A stretch of DNA of 64,000 nt from Chromobacterium paludis (GTDB lineage Bacteria > Pseudomonadota > Gammaproteobacteria > Burkholderiales > Chromobacteriaceae), in the NCBI RefSeq assembly GCF_008275125.1, contig NZ_CP043473.1, forward strand, positions 3,162,001-3,226,000, read 5' to 3'. Position 1 is the first letter of the stretch. Each line of letters opens with the position of its first letter. Both the position numbers and the translations under genes were made by a program. Shown in pieces: positions 39,527 through 47,145 of the stretch. The notes below the pieces were generated by a model that had not been told where the DNA came from, searched no databases, and saw only the letters and a program-made list of their open reading frames with translations.

Positions 39527-39877
39527 ATGATTCGCCTCTATCACAATCCCAAGTGCTCGAAGTCCCGCGCCGCGCTGGCCCTATTGGAAGAAGCCGGCGC
39601 CGAGGTCGAGGTCATCGAGTACCTGAAGCACCCGCCCAGCCAGGAAGAATTAGACCGCCTGCTGACCCTGCTCGACATGGAGCCGCGCGAGCTGATGCGC
39701 AAGAAGGAGGAGGAGTACGCCGACCTCTACCTCGACGACATCACGCTGGAACGCCAGCATCTGATCGCGGCCATGGTGGACAATCCCAATCTGATCGAAC
39801 GACCAATTGCCGTGCGCGGCGGGCGCGCCGTGCTTGGACGGCCGCCGGAACAGGTGCTGAACCTGCTGCAAGACTGA
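39527..39877 (+). CDS. ArsC/YfgD family arsenate reductase-like protein
   Basis: The 116-residue thioredoxin-fold protein has the glutaredoxin-dependent ArsC active site Cys10 in HNPKCSKSRAAL, and the C-terminal ERPIAVRGGRAVLGRPPE that supplies the oxyanion-binding arginines. No ars operon genes are around it, so it may be a YfgD-type housekeeping protein instead of a dedicated arsenate enzyme. GGGAGAAGCCAC precedes the start and a strong hairpin follows. Confidence 0.88.
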   Translation: MIRLYHNPKCSKSRAALALLEEAGAEVEVIEYLKHPPSQEELDRLLTLLDMEPRELMRKKEEEYADLYLDDITLERQHLIAAMVDNPNLIERPIAVRGGRAVLGRPPEQVLNLLQD

Positions 39878-39894
39878 CCGTCCTCATCATGGCC

Positions 39895-39921
39895 GCGGCC
39901 CGTTTCACCGAAACGGGCCGC
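39895..39921 (+). terminator. Hairpin after the arsC-like gene
   Basis: GCGGCCCGTTTC and GAAACGGGCCGC form a perfect 12-bp stem with a 3-base loop. The following TTGCGTTTC is only a weak T-tract. Confidence 0.65.
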
Positions 39922-40014
39922 TTGCGTTTCGCCTCCACGGCAGCGTCCGCCGTGTTGAGCTTTCGCGACAGCTCGCCCCGTCTCTGCTTATTTCCGTTAT
40001 TGTCACTTGATAAA

Positions 40015-40032
40015 TAGTAACTGTAGTTACTA
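40015..40032. promoter_or_regulatory. Palindromic operator candidate upstream of emrR
   Basis: TAGTAAC and GTTACTA form an 18-bp palindrome with a TGTA centre, 10 bases before the emrR start. A nearby CTTGATAA is shared with the emrR-emrC gap. The placement suits MarR-type autorepression. Confidence 0.6.
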
Positions 40033-40042
40033 AAATAGCCGC

Positions 40043-40543
40043 ATGAGCCCTAATAAATCCTTCGCCCAACTCGAACAGGCCATCAACCGCGTGGAAGCGC
40101 GCTTCCCCGGCGTGCCGCGCCAGGAAGTGATCCTGACGCGCTTGCTGTTCCACATCATGCCCAGGCTGAGCGCCCACCTGTGCGACAGCTTGAAGCAGCA
40201 TGGCCTGAACGAAACCGTCTGGATGGCGCTGCTGGCGCTGTATGCCTGCCCCAAGCAGGCTTTGAACCCATCCGACATCAGCGAGACGCTGGACTCCTCG
40301 CGCACCAACGCCACGCGTATCGCCGACGAACTGGTGAAGAACGGCTGGGCCGCTCGCTCCGCCAGTGCGGAAGACCGGCGCAAGATCGTGCTGGAGCTGA
40401 CCCCATCCGGCGTGGCGCTGGTAGAAAGCCTGCTGCCCTACTCGCGCGAAGTGCACAAGCAGCTGTGGGCCGATTTCGACAGCGCAGAAAAGCAGACGCT
40501 GGAAAAGCTGATGCGCAAGCTGTTGAGCCAACTGGGCGGCTGA
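40043..40543 (+). CDS. emrR: MarR family repressor EmrR
   Basis: The 166-residue protein has the winged helix of MarR regulators: LNPSDISETLDSSRTNATRIADELVKNGW with wing SAEDRRKIVLELTPSGVALV (quoted in part: TNATRIADELVKNGW, AEDRRKIVLELTPSG). It precedes emrC-emrA-emrB. In Chromobacterium violaceum an EmrR of this kind represses emrCAB and responds to salicylate-like ligands; carrying that over to this locus is inference from gene order and family. Confidence 0.9.
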   Translation: MSPNKSFAQLEQAINRVEARFPGVPRQEVILTRLLFHIMPRLSAHLCDSLKQHGLNETVWMALLALYACPKQALNPSDISETLDSSRTNATRIADELVKNGWAARSASAEDRRKIVLELTPSGVALVESLLPYSREVHKQLWADFDSAEKQTLEKLMRKLLSQLGG

Positions 40544-40579
40544 GGCGGCCTTTTTTTAACGAAATAATAACTAGCGTGA

Positions 40580-40593
40580 TTATCAAGCGATAA
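40580..40593. promoter_or_regulatory. Second palindrome, upstream of emrC
   Basis: TTATC and GATAA flank AAGC in the emrR-emrC gap. The minus-strand CTTGATAA in it matches the sequence upstream of emrR, which suggests a second EmrR site. Confidence 0.45.
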
Positions 40594-40631
40594 ATCATGA
40601 CTGGATTGACACACCAAATGGAGACCGACAG

Positions 40632-42041
40632 GTGAATAAGACTTCATGGCCACAAGCCGCCGGGGTGCTGCTGCTCAGCGCCGTGATCGGCGGCTGCGCC
40701 AGCTTCGGCCCCGACATCACGCCCGACCAGGCGTTGAGCGCCGAGCAACTCAAGCTGGTCGCCCCAGGCAAACAAAGCATAGCCGCCGACTGGTGGCGCC
40801 AGCTGAACGATCCCGCGCTGGACCGCCTGGTCGAGACCACGCTGAAAGACGCGCCCTCTCTCAAACTGGCCGCGGCGCGCCTGCGCCAGGCCCGCGCCGC
40901 CGTCGGCATCGTGGAAAGCAAGGACGGTCCGCAGCTGGACGCCACCGCCAACGCCCTCGACCTGCATTACGACCCGCTGCAGCCGCTGCTGCGCAAGAAT
41001 CAGCTGACCGCCTACACCGCGGCGCTGGTGGGCAGTTGGGAATTCGACTTCTGGGGCAAGAACCACGCGGCCGTCAGCGCTGCTCTAGGCCAACAGCAAG
41101 CCATCGCCTACGAAGGCCAGCAGACCCGCTTATTGCTGACCCAGGCCATCGTCGCTCAATACACCCAGCTGCAGCGCAACCAGGCCCAGGCCAAGCTGAT
41201 CGGCCAGCGCCTGGCCATCGCCCACAGCCGCCAGGCCCTGACCCAGGCCCGCGTCAACGCCGGCCTGCTTCCCGGCGACAATCAACGCGGCAACGAGATT
41301 TCGATTGAAAAACTGGAACAGCAGCAAAGCGCGGTCAACGCCGACATCGAGCGCAGCCGCCACGCCCTGGCCGCGCTGACCGGCCAGGGGCCGCAGGCCG
41401 AGGACGCGCTGATCGCCCCCCCGCTGGCGCTGCCGCCGGCCCCCGCGCTGGATAAGCTGGACGCCAACTTGCTGGGCCGCCGCCCGGACATCGCCGCCCA
41501 GCGCGCCCGCGTCGAATCCATGCATCAGTCGGTCAAGGAAGCGCGCGCCGAGTTCTACCCCAACGTCAAGCTGACGGCCTTCGCCGGCCAGAGCGCGCTG
41601 GAAATGGATCAGCTGTGGAAGAGCGGCTCCTCGCTGTGGGGCCTGATGCCGGCCATCAGCCTGCCCATCTTCCACTCCGGCCAGCTGCAGTCGAACCTGG
41701 CGCGCCAGCAAGCCGGCTACGACGCCGCGGTGCAGCAATACAACCAGACCGTGCTGGATGCCCTGCGCGACGCCGCCGACGCGGTTTCGGCTTGGCAAAA
41801 CAGCCAGAATCAGCTCAAGCAGGCCGGCCGCGCGCTGGACAGCAGCCGCAAGGCCAATGAGTCGATGGCCGCCCGCCTGCGCGCCGGCCTGGTCAACAAG
41901 CTGTCGCTGCTGGACGCGCAAGACGCGCTGCTCGCCCAGCAATCCGCTCACCTCGACGCCATGGCCGCCAACCGTCTGGCCTGGGCCTCCCTGAACACCG
42001 CTCTGGGCGGCGGCTTCCAAGCCGAAACCGCCCCCCGCTAA
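40632..42041 (+). CDS. emrC: Outer-membrane efflux lipoprotein, NodT family (EmrC)
   Basis: The 469-residue protein is a TolC-like outer-membrane factor. Its lipobox VIGGC places the lipidated cysteine at residue 22. Two repeats of the OEP fold are seen, with DWWRQLNDPALDRLVETTL, LGRRPDIAAQRARVESM and EFYPNVKLTAFAGQS. The start codon is GTG, preceded by GGAGACCGACA. It is the exit duct for EmrA-EmrB. Confidence 0.92.
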   Translation: MNKTSWPQAAGVLLLSAVIGGCASFGPDITPDQALSAEQLKLVAPGKQSIAADWWRQLNDPALDRLVETTLKDAPSLKLAAARLRQARAAVGIVESKDGPQLDATANALDLHYDPLQPLLRKNQLTAYTAALVGSWEFDFWGKNHAAVSAALGQQQAIAYEGQQTRLLLTQAIVAQYTQLQRNQAQAKLIGQRLAIAHSRQALTQARVNAGLLPGDNQRGNEISIEKLEQQQSAVNADIERSRHALAALTGQGPQAEDALIAPPLALPPAPALDKLDANLLGRRPDIAAQRARVESMHQSVKEARAEFYPNVKLTAFAGQSALEMDQLWKSGSSLWGLMPAISLPIFHSGQLQSNLARQQAGYDAAVQQYNQTVLDALRDAADAVSAWQNSQNQLKQAGRALDSSRKANESMAARLRAGLVNKLSLLDAQDALLAQQSAHLDAMAANRLAWASLNTALGGGFQAETAPR

Positions 42042-42054
42042 GGACACGCATCAC

Positions 42055-43203
42055 ATGGATCAGAAACTGGAAACCGCCAAGAGCCGCAAGCGCAATCTGC
42101 TGGTGGCCACCACTTTGTTCGCCGCCATCGCCATTGGCTACGGCGCCTACTGGAGCCTGGTGCTGAGCCACCAGGAGGATACCGACGACGCCTATGTCGG
42201 CGGCCATCTGGTGCAAGTCACCCCGGAAATCGGCGGCACCGTCGCCAAGGTGCTGGTGGATGACACTGTCGCCGTCAAGGCCGGCCAGGTGCTGCTCAGC
42301 TACGACGACAGCGACGCCAAGCTCGCTTTCGAGCGCGCCCGCAACGAGTTCGCCCAAACCGTGCGCCAGACCCGACAGCTGATGGCCAGCAGCCAGCAGC
42401 TGCAAGCCCAGGTAGCGCTGCGCCAGGCCGAACTGGCCCGCGCCGAAGCCGACCTGAAGCGCCGCAAGCAGCTGGCAGGCAGCGAAGCGATGTCGGCCGA
42501 GGAGCTGGGCCACGCCAATGACGCCGTCGCCGCCGCCCAGGCCGCGCTCGCCGCCGCCCAGGAGCAGGCCAAGGCCGGCCAGGCGCTGGTGGGCCAGGAC
42601 GCGCTGGCGCAGCAACCGTCAGTCAAGGCCGCCGCCAGCCGTCTGAAGGAAGCCTGGCTCGCCCTGCAGCGCACTCAGATCAAGGCGCCGCTGGCCGGCA
42701 CCGTGGCCCGCCGCAACGTGCAAGTGGGCCAGCGCGTCGCCGCCGGCACCCCGCTGATGGCCGTCGTGCCGCTGGAAAACCTGTGGGTGGACGCCAACTT
42801 CAAGGAAGGCCAGCTGGCCAAGATCCGCGTCGGCCAGCCGGTGGAGCTGAAGTCCGACCTGTACGGCGGCAAGGTGGTCTATCACGGCAAGGTGCAGGGC
42901 CTGTCCGCCGGCACCGGCAGCGCCTTTTCGCTGCTGCCGCCGCAAAACGCCACCGGCAACTGGATCAAGGTGGTGCAGCGCGTGCCGGTGCGCATCGCGC
43001 TGGACCCGCAAGACCTGAAAACCCATCCGCTGCGCGTGGGCCTGTCCATGGACGTGGTGGTGGACACCAGCAAGCAGGACGGCCAGTCGCTGGCCGAAGC
43101 CGCGCCGACCCCGGCCGCCAGCGAGAACAACGCCACGCTGCCGGACCTGAAGCAGGCCGACAAGCTGGTGGCCGACATCCTGGCCGCCAACGCCGGCCAA
43201 TAA
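42055..43203 (+). CDS. emrA: Membrane-fusion protein EmrA
   Basis: The 382-residue HlyD-type adaptor has one N-terminal membrane helix (LLVATTLFAAIAIGYGAYW), the biotinyl-lipoyl-like part with DTDDAYVGGHLVQVTPEIGG, a long coiled-coil hairpin near 90-200 and the beta-barrel with IKAPLAGTVARRNVQVGQ. It bridges EmrB to EmrC. It follows emrC by 13 bases. Confidence 0.94.
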   Translation: MDQKLETAKSRKRNLLVATTLFAAIAIGYGAYWSLVLSHQEDTDDAYVGGHLVQVTPEIGGTVAKVLVDDTVAVKAGQVLLSYDDSDAKLAFERARNEFAQTVRQTRQLMASSQQLQAQVALRQAELARAEADLKRRKQLAGSEAMSAEELGHANDAVAAAQAALAAAQEQAKAGQALVGQDALAQQPSVKAAASRLKEAWLALQRTQIKAPLAGTVARRNVQVGQRVAAGTPLMAVVPLENLWVDANFKEGQLAKIRVGQPVELKSDLYGGKVVYHGKVQGLSAGTGSAFSLLPPQNATGNWIKVVQRVPVRIALDPQDLKTHPLRVGLSMDVVVDTSKQDGQSLAEAAPTPAASENNATLPDLKQADKLVADILAANAGQ

Positions 43204-43213
43204 GGACGCCGCC

Positions 43214-44746
43214 ATGAATCATCCGCCATTGAGCGGCTCGAAACTGGTCTGGATCACGCTGGCATTGTCGATGTCGGTGTTCATGCAAGTCTTGGACACC
43301 ACCATCGCCAACGTGGCGCTGCCCACCATTTCGGGCAACCTCGGCGCAGCCACCAGCCAGGGGACTTGGGTCATCACCTCCTTCGGCGTGGCCAACGCCA
43401 TCGCGGTGCCCTTGACCGGCTGGCTGGCCAAGCGCCTGGGCGAGGTGAAGCTGTTCATCGCCTCCACCCTGTTGTTCGTGCTCACCTCCTGGCTGTGCGG
43501 CATGTCCAACAGCCTGGAAATGCTGATCTTCTTCCGCGTGCTGCAAGGCGCGGTGGCCGGTCCGATGATTCCGCTGTCGCAAAGCCTGTTGCTGGCCTGC
43601 TACCCGCCGGCCAAGAAAGGCATGGCGCTGGCGCTGTGGGCCATGACGGTGATCGTGGCGCCGGTGTTCGGCCCCATCCTGGGCGGCGTGATCAGCGACA
43701 ACTGGCACTGGGGCTGGATTTTCTTCATCAACGTGCCGGTGGGCATCGCCGCCGCCTTCATTTCCTGGCGCATCCTGAAGACCCGCGAAACCGACACCTT
43801 CGACCTGCCCATAGACAAGCTGGGCCTGGCCCTGCTGGTAATCGGCGTGGGTTCGCTGCAGATGGTGCTGGATCGCGGCAAGGAGCTGGACTGGTTCAAC
43901 TCGGCCGAAGTCGTCACCCTGGCCGTGATCGCCGTGCTGGCGCTGACCTATCTGGTGATCTGGGAGCTGGGCGAGGAACACCCCATCGTCGACCTGTCCT
44001 TGTTCGCCCAGCGCAACTTCACCGTCGGCACCGTCGCCATCAGCCTGGGCTTCATGCTGTACTTCGGCGCCGTGGTGCTGCTGCCCTTGATGCTGCAGAC
44101 CCAGTTGGGCTACACCGCCACCTGGGCCGGCCTGGCCGCCGCGCCCATCGGCCTGATACCGGTGGTGCTGTCGCCCATCATAGGCAAGAACGCCCATCGC
44201 TGGGACATGCGCTGGCTGGTGACGGTGAGCTTCAGCGTCTACGCCCTCTGCTTCTTCTGGCGCAGCACCTTCAACACCGATATGGACTTCTCCTACGTGG
44301 TGTGGCCGCAGGTGGTGCAAGGCATAGGCGTGGCCTGCTTCTTCATGCCGCTGACCACGATCACGCTGTCCGGCCTGCATCCGTCGCGCATCGCCAGCGC
44401 GTCCAGCCTGTCCAACTTCCTGCGCATCCTGGCGGGCAGCATAGGCACCTCGATCACCACCACGATGTGGGACCGCCGCGAGGCGCTGCACCACTCCAAG
44501 CTGACCGAGCATGTGACGCAATACGATGCGGCCTCCGTGTCCTGGTTCCATATCCTGGGCAAGCTGGGTCTCAGCCCCGGCCAGCAGGCCGGCCTGACTC
44601 AGCTGCAGATCACGCGCCAGGGCTACATCATGGCCGCCAACGAAATCTTCTGGGTTTCCGGCATCCTGTTCGTGCTGCTGATCGGCCTGGTGTGGTTCGC
44701 CAAACCGCCGTTTACCGCTTCCGGCGGGGATAGCGGGGCGCATTAG
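43214..44746 (+). CDS. emrB: MFS multidrug efflux pump EmrB, DHA2 family
   Basis: The 510-residue inner-membrane pump has fourteen predicted segments and DHA2 marks: MQVLDTTIANVALPTISG, WVITSFGVANAIAVPLTGWL, RVLQGAVAGPMIPLSQ and GPILGGVISDNWHWGWIFFINVP. It should extrude hydrophobic compounds such as nalidixic acid in a tripartite complex with EmrA and EmrC. It follows emrA by 10 bases. Confidence 0.95.
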   Translation: MNHPPLSGSKLVWITLALSMSVFMQVLDTTIANVALPTISGNLGAATSQGTWVITSFGVANAIAVPLTGWLAKRLGEVKLFIASTLLFVLTSWLCGMSNSLEMLIFFRVLQGAVAGPMIPLSQSLLLACYPPAKKGMALALWAMTVIVAPVFGPILGGVISDNWHWGWIFFINVPVGIAAAFISWRILKTRETDTFDLPIDKLGLALLVIGVGSLQMVLDRGKELDWFNSAEVVTLAVIAVLALTYLVIWELGEEHPIVDLSLFAQRNFTVGTVAISLGFMLYFGAVVLLPLMLQTQLGYTATWAGLAAAPIGLIPVVLSPIIGKNAHRWDMRWLVTVSFSVYALCFFWRSTFNTDMDFSYVVWPQVVQGIGVACFFMPLTTITLSGLHPSRIASASSLSNFLRILAGSIGTSITTTMWDRREALHHSKLTEHVTQYDAASVSWFHILGKLGLSPGQQAGLTQLQITRQGYIMAANEIFWVSGILFVLLIGLVWFAKPPFTASGGDSGAH

Positions 44747-44761
44747 CGTTAAAACCATGGG

Positions 44762-44883
44762 ATCCGCCACGAAAACCACGAAATAACACGAAATAACGAC
44801 ATCCGACTCCAAACCGTCTTCACAAACACGGGACGTGGATCGAGCCCGTTGTGTTCGTGTTCTTTCGTGGTTTTCGTGGCGAT
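44762..44883. repeat. Inverted CCACGAAAACCACGAAA repeat between emrB and the LysR gene
   Basis: Arms of about 30 bases (CGCCACGAAAACCACGAAA and its complement TTTCGTGGTTTTCGTGGCG) face each other around a loop of about 61 bases. The structure fills the convergent gap and may act as a two-way terminator. Related sequences appear twice in the arn cluster. Confidence 0.8.
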
Positions 44884-44889
44884 TCCGTA

Positions 44890-45759
44890 TTACTTCAGAA
44901 ATCCGTCAAACGCCTCCATGCCGCGGCTGATCGACTTGTCGCGGTGCTGAATGCGGAACAGCGTGCGGGTGAGCGTCGGCAGATCGGCGTCCAGCTCAAC
45001 GATGCCGCCCGCCGCCAGCAAATCCGCCACCACATGGCGCGACAGGCAACTGACGCCCAGCCCCGCCGCCACCGCGTGCTTGATCGCCTCCGAATGCCCC
45101 AGCTCCATATTGATGGCCAGCCGCGACAAGTGCGGCAACAGCACCCGCTCCACCTCCTCGCGCGTGCCGGAGCCGCCCTCGCGCAGTATCCAGCCCGCCT
45201 CGGCCAGCTCGTCCGCCGCCACTTTGCGGCCCGCCAGCGCATGATCCGCGGCGGCGAACACCACCAGTTCGTCCTGTCGCCATGGACTGGCCAGCAATTC
45301 CGCATGGTGGCAAGGCCCTTCGATCAGGCCGAAATCGACGCGAAACGCCGCCACCGCCTCGACGATGTCGCGGGTGTTGGCCACCTCCAGCTCCAGCCGC
45401 GCCTGCGGCCAATCCTGGCGGAATGCCGCCAGCAAGGGCGGCAGCAGATAGTTGGCGATGGTGGTGCTGGCGCCGATGCGCAGCGCCAATTCCCCGCCCA
45501 GGAACAGGTCCTGCATGTCGGAGGCGGCATCCAGCAAGGCCCGCGCGCGCGGCAACAACAGCCGGCCATGCTCATTGATCACGAGCCGACGGCCGACGCG
45601 GTCGAACAGCTTGACGCCCAGGCCCTGCTCCAGCTTATCCAGCGCCTGGCTGGCCGCGGACTGCGTCAAGGCCACCCGCTCCGCCGCGCGCGTCACCGTC
45701 TCCCGTTCCGCCACCGCGGCGAACACTTCCAGCTCGCGCAGGCTGATGCGCAAGGACAT
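44890..45759 (-). CDS. LysR family regulator, YeiE-like
   Basis: The 289-residue protein has the LysR helix-turn-helix at the N-terminus (RELEVFAAVAERETVTRAAE, ALTQSAASQALDKLEQGLGVKLFDR) and a periplasmic-binding-like effector domain (LALRIGASTTIANYLLPPLL). It is divergent from yeiH, the pairing seen for YeiE and YeiH in enteric bacteria, where YeiE responds to sulfite. The effector here is inferred from that pairing. Confidence 0.88.
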   Translation of the reverse strand: MSLRISLRELEVFAAVAERETVTRAAERVALTQSAASQALDKLEQGLGVKLFDRVGRRLVINEHGRLLLPRARALLDAASDMQDLFLGGELALRIGASTTIANYLLPPLLAAFRQDWPQARLELEVANTRDIVEAVAAFRVDFGLIEGPCHHAELLASPWRQDELVVFAAADHALAGRKVAADELAEAGWILREGGSGTREEVERVLLPHLSRLAINMELGHSEAIKHAVAAGLGVSCLSRHVVADLLAAGGIVELDADLPTLTRTLFRIQHRDKSISRGMEAFDGFLK

Positions 45760-45785
45760 GGCCGCTCCTTAGTGATTTTTTTAAT

Positions 45786-45797
45786 TTAATATATTAA
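45786..45797. promoter_or_regulatory. AT palindrome in the yeiE-yeiH gap
   Basis: TTAATATATTAA is a perfect 12-bp palindrome in a strongly AT-rich 105-base gap between the divergent starts. It is a candidate LysR operator or shared promoter element. Confidence 0.45.
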
Positions 45798-45864
45798 TTT
45801 TATCCGTTTTTCTACTTAAATACACAGGCGTATCGTTGTGCATATAGCGAAGAGGAATGAGCAT

Positions 45865-46890
45865 ATGAACAACTATCGCAACCTTATCCCCGGCCTGGCG
45901 CTGTCGCTGGGGCTGGCCGGCGCCGCCATCTGGGCGGCCGATCTGCCGGCCATGAAGAGCCTGGGCTTTTCCGCCCTGACCCTCGCCATCATCGGCGGCA
46001 TGGTCATCGGCAACACCGTCTACCGCTTCATCGCCGCGCCCAGCCACCACGGCATCGCGTTTTCCAAGCAGAAGCTGTTGCGCGCCGGCATCATCCTGTT
46101 CGGCTTCAAGCTGACGTTTCAAGATATCGCCGCAGTGGGTTTCTCCGGCGTGCTGATAGACGCGCTGGTGCTGACCTCCACCTTCTTCCTGGCGTTCTGG
46201 CTGGGCCGCAAGAAACTGGGACTGGACGAGCAGAGCGTGATCCTGATCGGTGCCGGCAGCTCGATCTGCGGCGCGGCGGCGGTGCTGGCCACCGAGCCGG
46301 TGCTGAAGGCCCATGCCGAAAAAGTGGCGGTGGCCGTGGCCACGGTCGTCGTATTCGGCACCGCCGCCATGTTCCTGTGGCCGCTGATGTACGAGGCGGT
46401 GCGCCACCTGGGCATTTCCGAGTTCAGCTACGGCTTGTACGCCGGCTCCACCATCCACGAAGTGGCCCAGGCGGTCGCCGCCGGCAAGTCCATCAGCGAC
46501 ACGGCGATGAACACGGCCGTCATCACCAAGATGATACGGGTAATGATGCTGGCGCCCTTCCTGATCGGCCTGTCCGCCTGGCTGGCTAACAAGCACAACG
46601 GCGGCCGCCAGGAAAAGCAGCCCATCACCATTCCCTGGTTCGCCGTGGCCTTCCTCGCCGTGGCCGGACTCAACTCCTTCAACCTGCTGCCGCATGCGCT
46701 GCTGCAACAGATCATCTCGCTGGACAACCTGCTGTTGGCCGCCGCCATGGGCGCGCTGGGCGTCACCACCCACCTCTCCGCCATCCGCCAGGCCGGCGCC
46801 AAGCCGCTGCTGCTGGCCAGCGCGTTGTTCGGCTGGCTGATCGTCGGCGGCGGGTTGATCAATGCGGGCGTGACGACGTTGATGCGCTGA
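45865..46890 (+). CDS. yeiH: YeiH family putative sulfate/sulfite exporter
   Basis: The 341-residue membrane protein has about ten hydrophobic segments with [59 protein letters not shown] and [20 protein letters not shown], the marks of the UPF0324/YeiH family. AGAGGAATGAGC precedes the chosen ATG. The family is linked to sulfur oxyanion export, but transport has been shown for few members. Confidence 0.9.
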   Translation: MNNYRNLIPGLALSLGLAGAAIWAADLPAMKSLGFSALTLAIIGGMVIGNTVYRFIAAPSHHGIAFSKQKLLRAGIILFGFKLTFQDIAAVGFSGVLIDALVLTSTFFLAFWLGRKKLGLDEQSVILIGAGSSICGAAAVLATEPVLKAHAEKVAVAVATVVVFGTAAMFLWPLMYEAVRHLGISEFSYGLYAGSTIHEVAQAVAAGKSISDTAMNTAVITKMIRVMMLAPFLIGLSAWLANKHNGGRQEKQPITIPWFAVAFLAVAGLNSFNLLPHALLQQIISLDNLLLAAAMGALGVTTHLSAIRQAGAKPLLLASALFGWLIVGGGLINAGVTTLMR

Positions 46891-46906
46891 TCTGGCCCCG
46901 CCAAAC

Positions 46907-46936
46907 AAAACCGCCCGGCGCAAGCCGGGCGGTTTT
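46907..46936 (+). terminator. Intrinsic terminator after yeiH
   Basis: AAAACCGCCCGGC and GCCGGGCGGTTTT form a perfect 13-bp stem with a GCAA loop. It can serve yeiH and the convergent ybdD-like gene. Confidence 0.88.
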
Positions 46937-46956
46937 CATTCATGCGGGCATCGCGC

Positions 46957-47145
46957 TCAGCACGGACACTTCTTCACGCCCTTGCCGCCGTAGCGCTGTT
47001 CCTGGCAATAGCGGAAAAATGCCTCACGGCTCATCACCTGGGCCTCGGGATCGAAACGGCGTCGACGGCTGACGTAAACGTCGTAGTCGCGTTGTCCCAC
47101 CATCAGCCGGGCGGTGGCCACCGCCGCCCTCCACCATTCAGCCAT
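46957..47145 (-). CDS. YbdD/YjiX family protein
   Basis: The 62-residue protein has MVGQRDYDVYVSRRRRFDP and a terminal KKCPC, as in the YbdD/YjiX family that always accompanies CstA/BtsT-type carriers. Its start overlaps the cstA stop by 8 bases. It is thought to assist the carrier; the mechanism is unknown. Confidence 0.88.
   Translation of the reverse strand: MAEWWRAAVATARLMVGQRDYDVYVSRRRRFDPEAQVMSREAFFRYCQEQRYGGKGVKKCPC

Noticed and set aside
42965..44812. 615-codon open frame opposite emrA-emrB
   Set aside because: His/Gly/Gln-rich antisense shadow of well-supported genes, with no ribosome binding site or domain.
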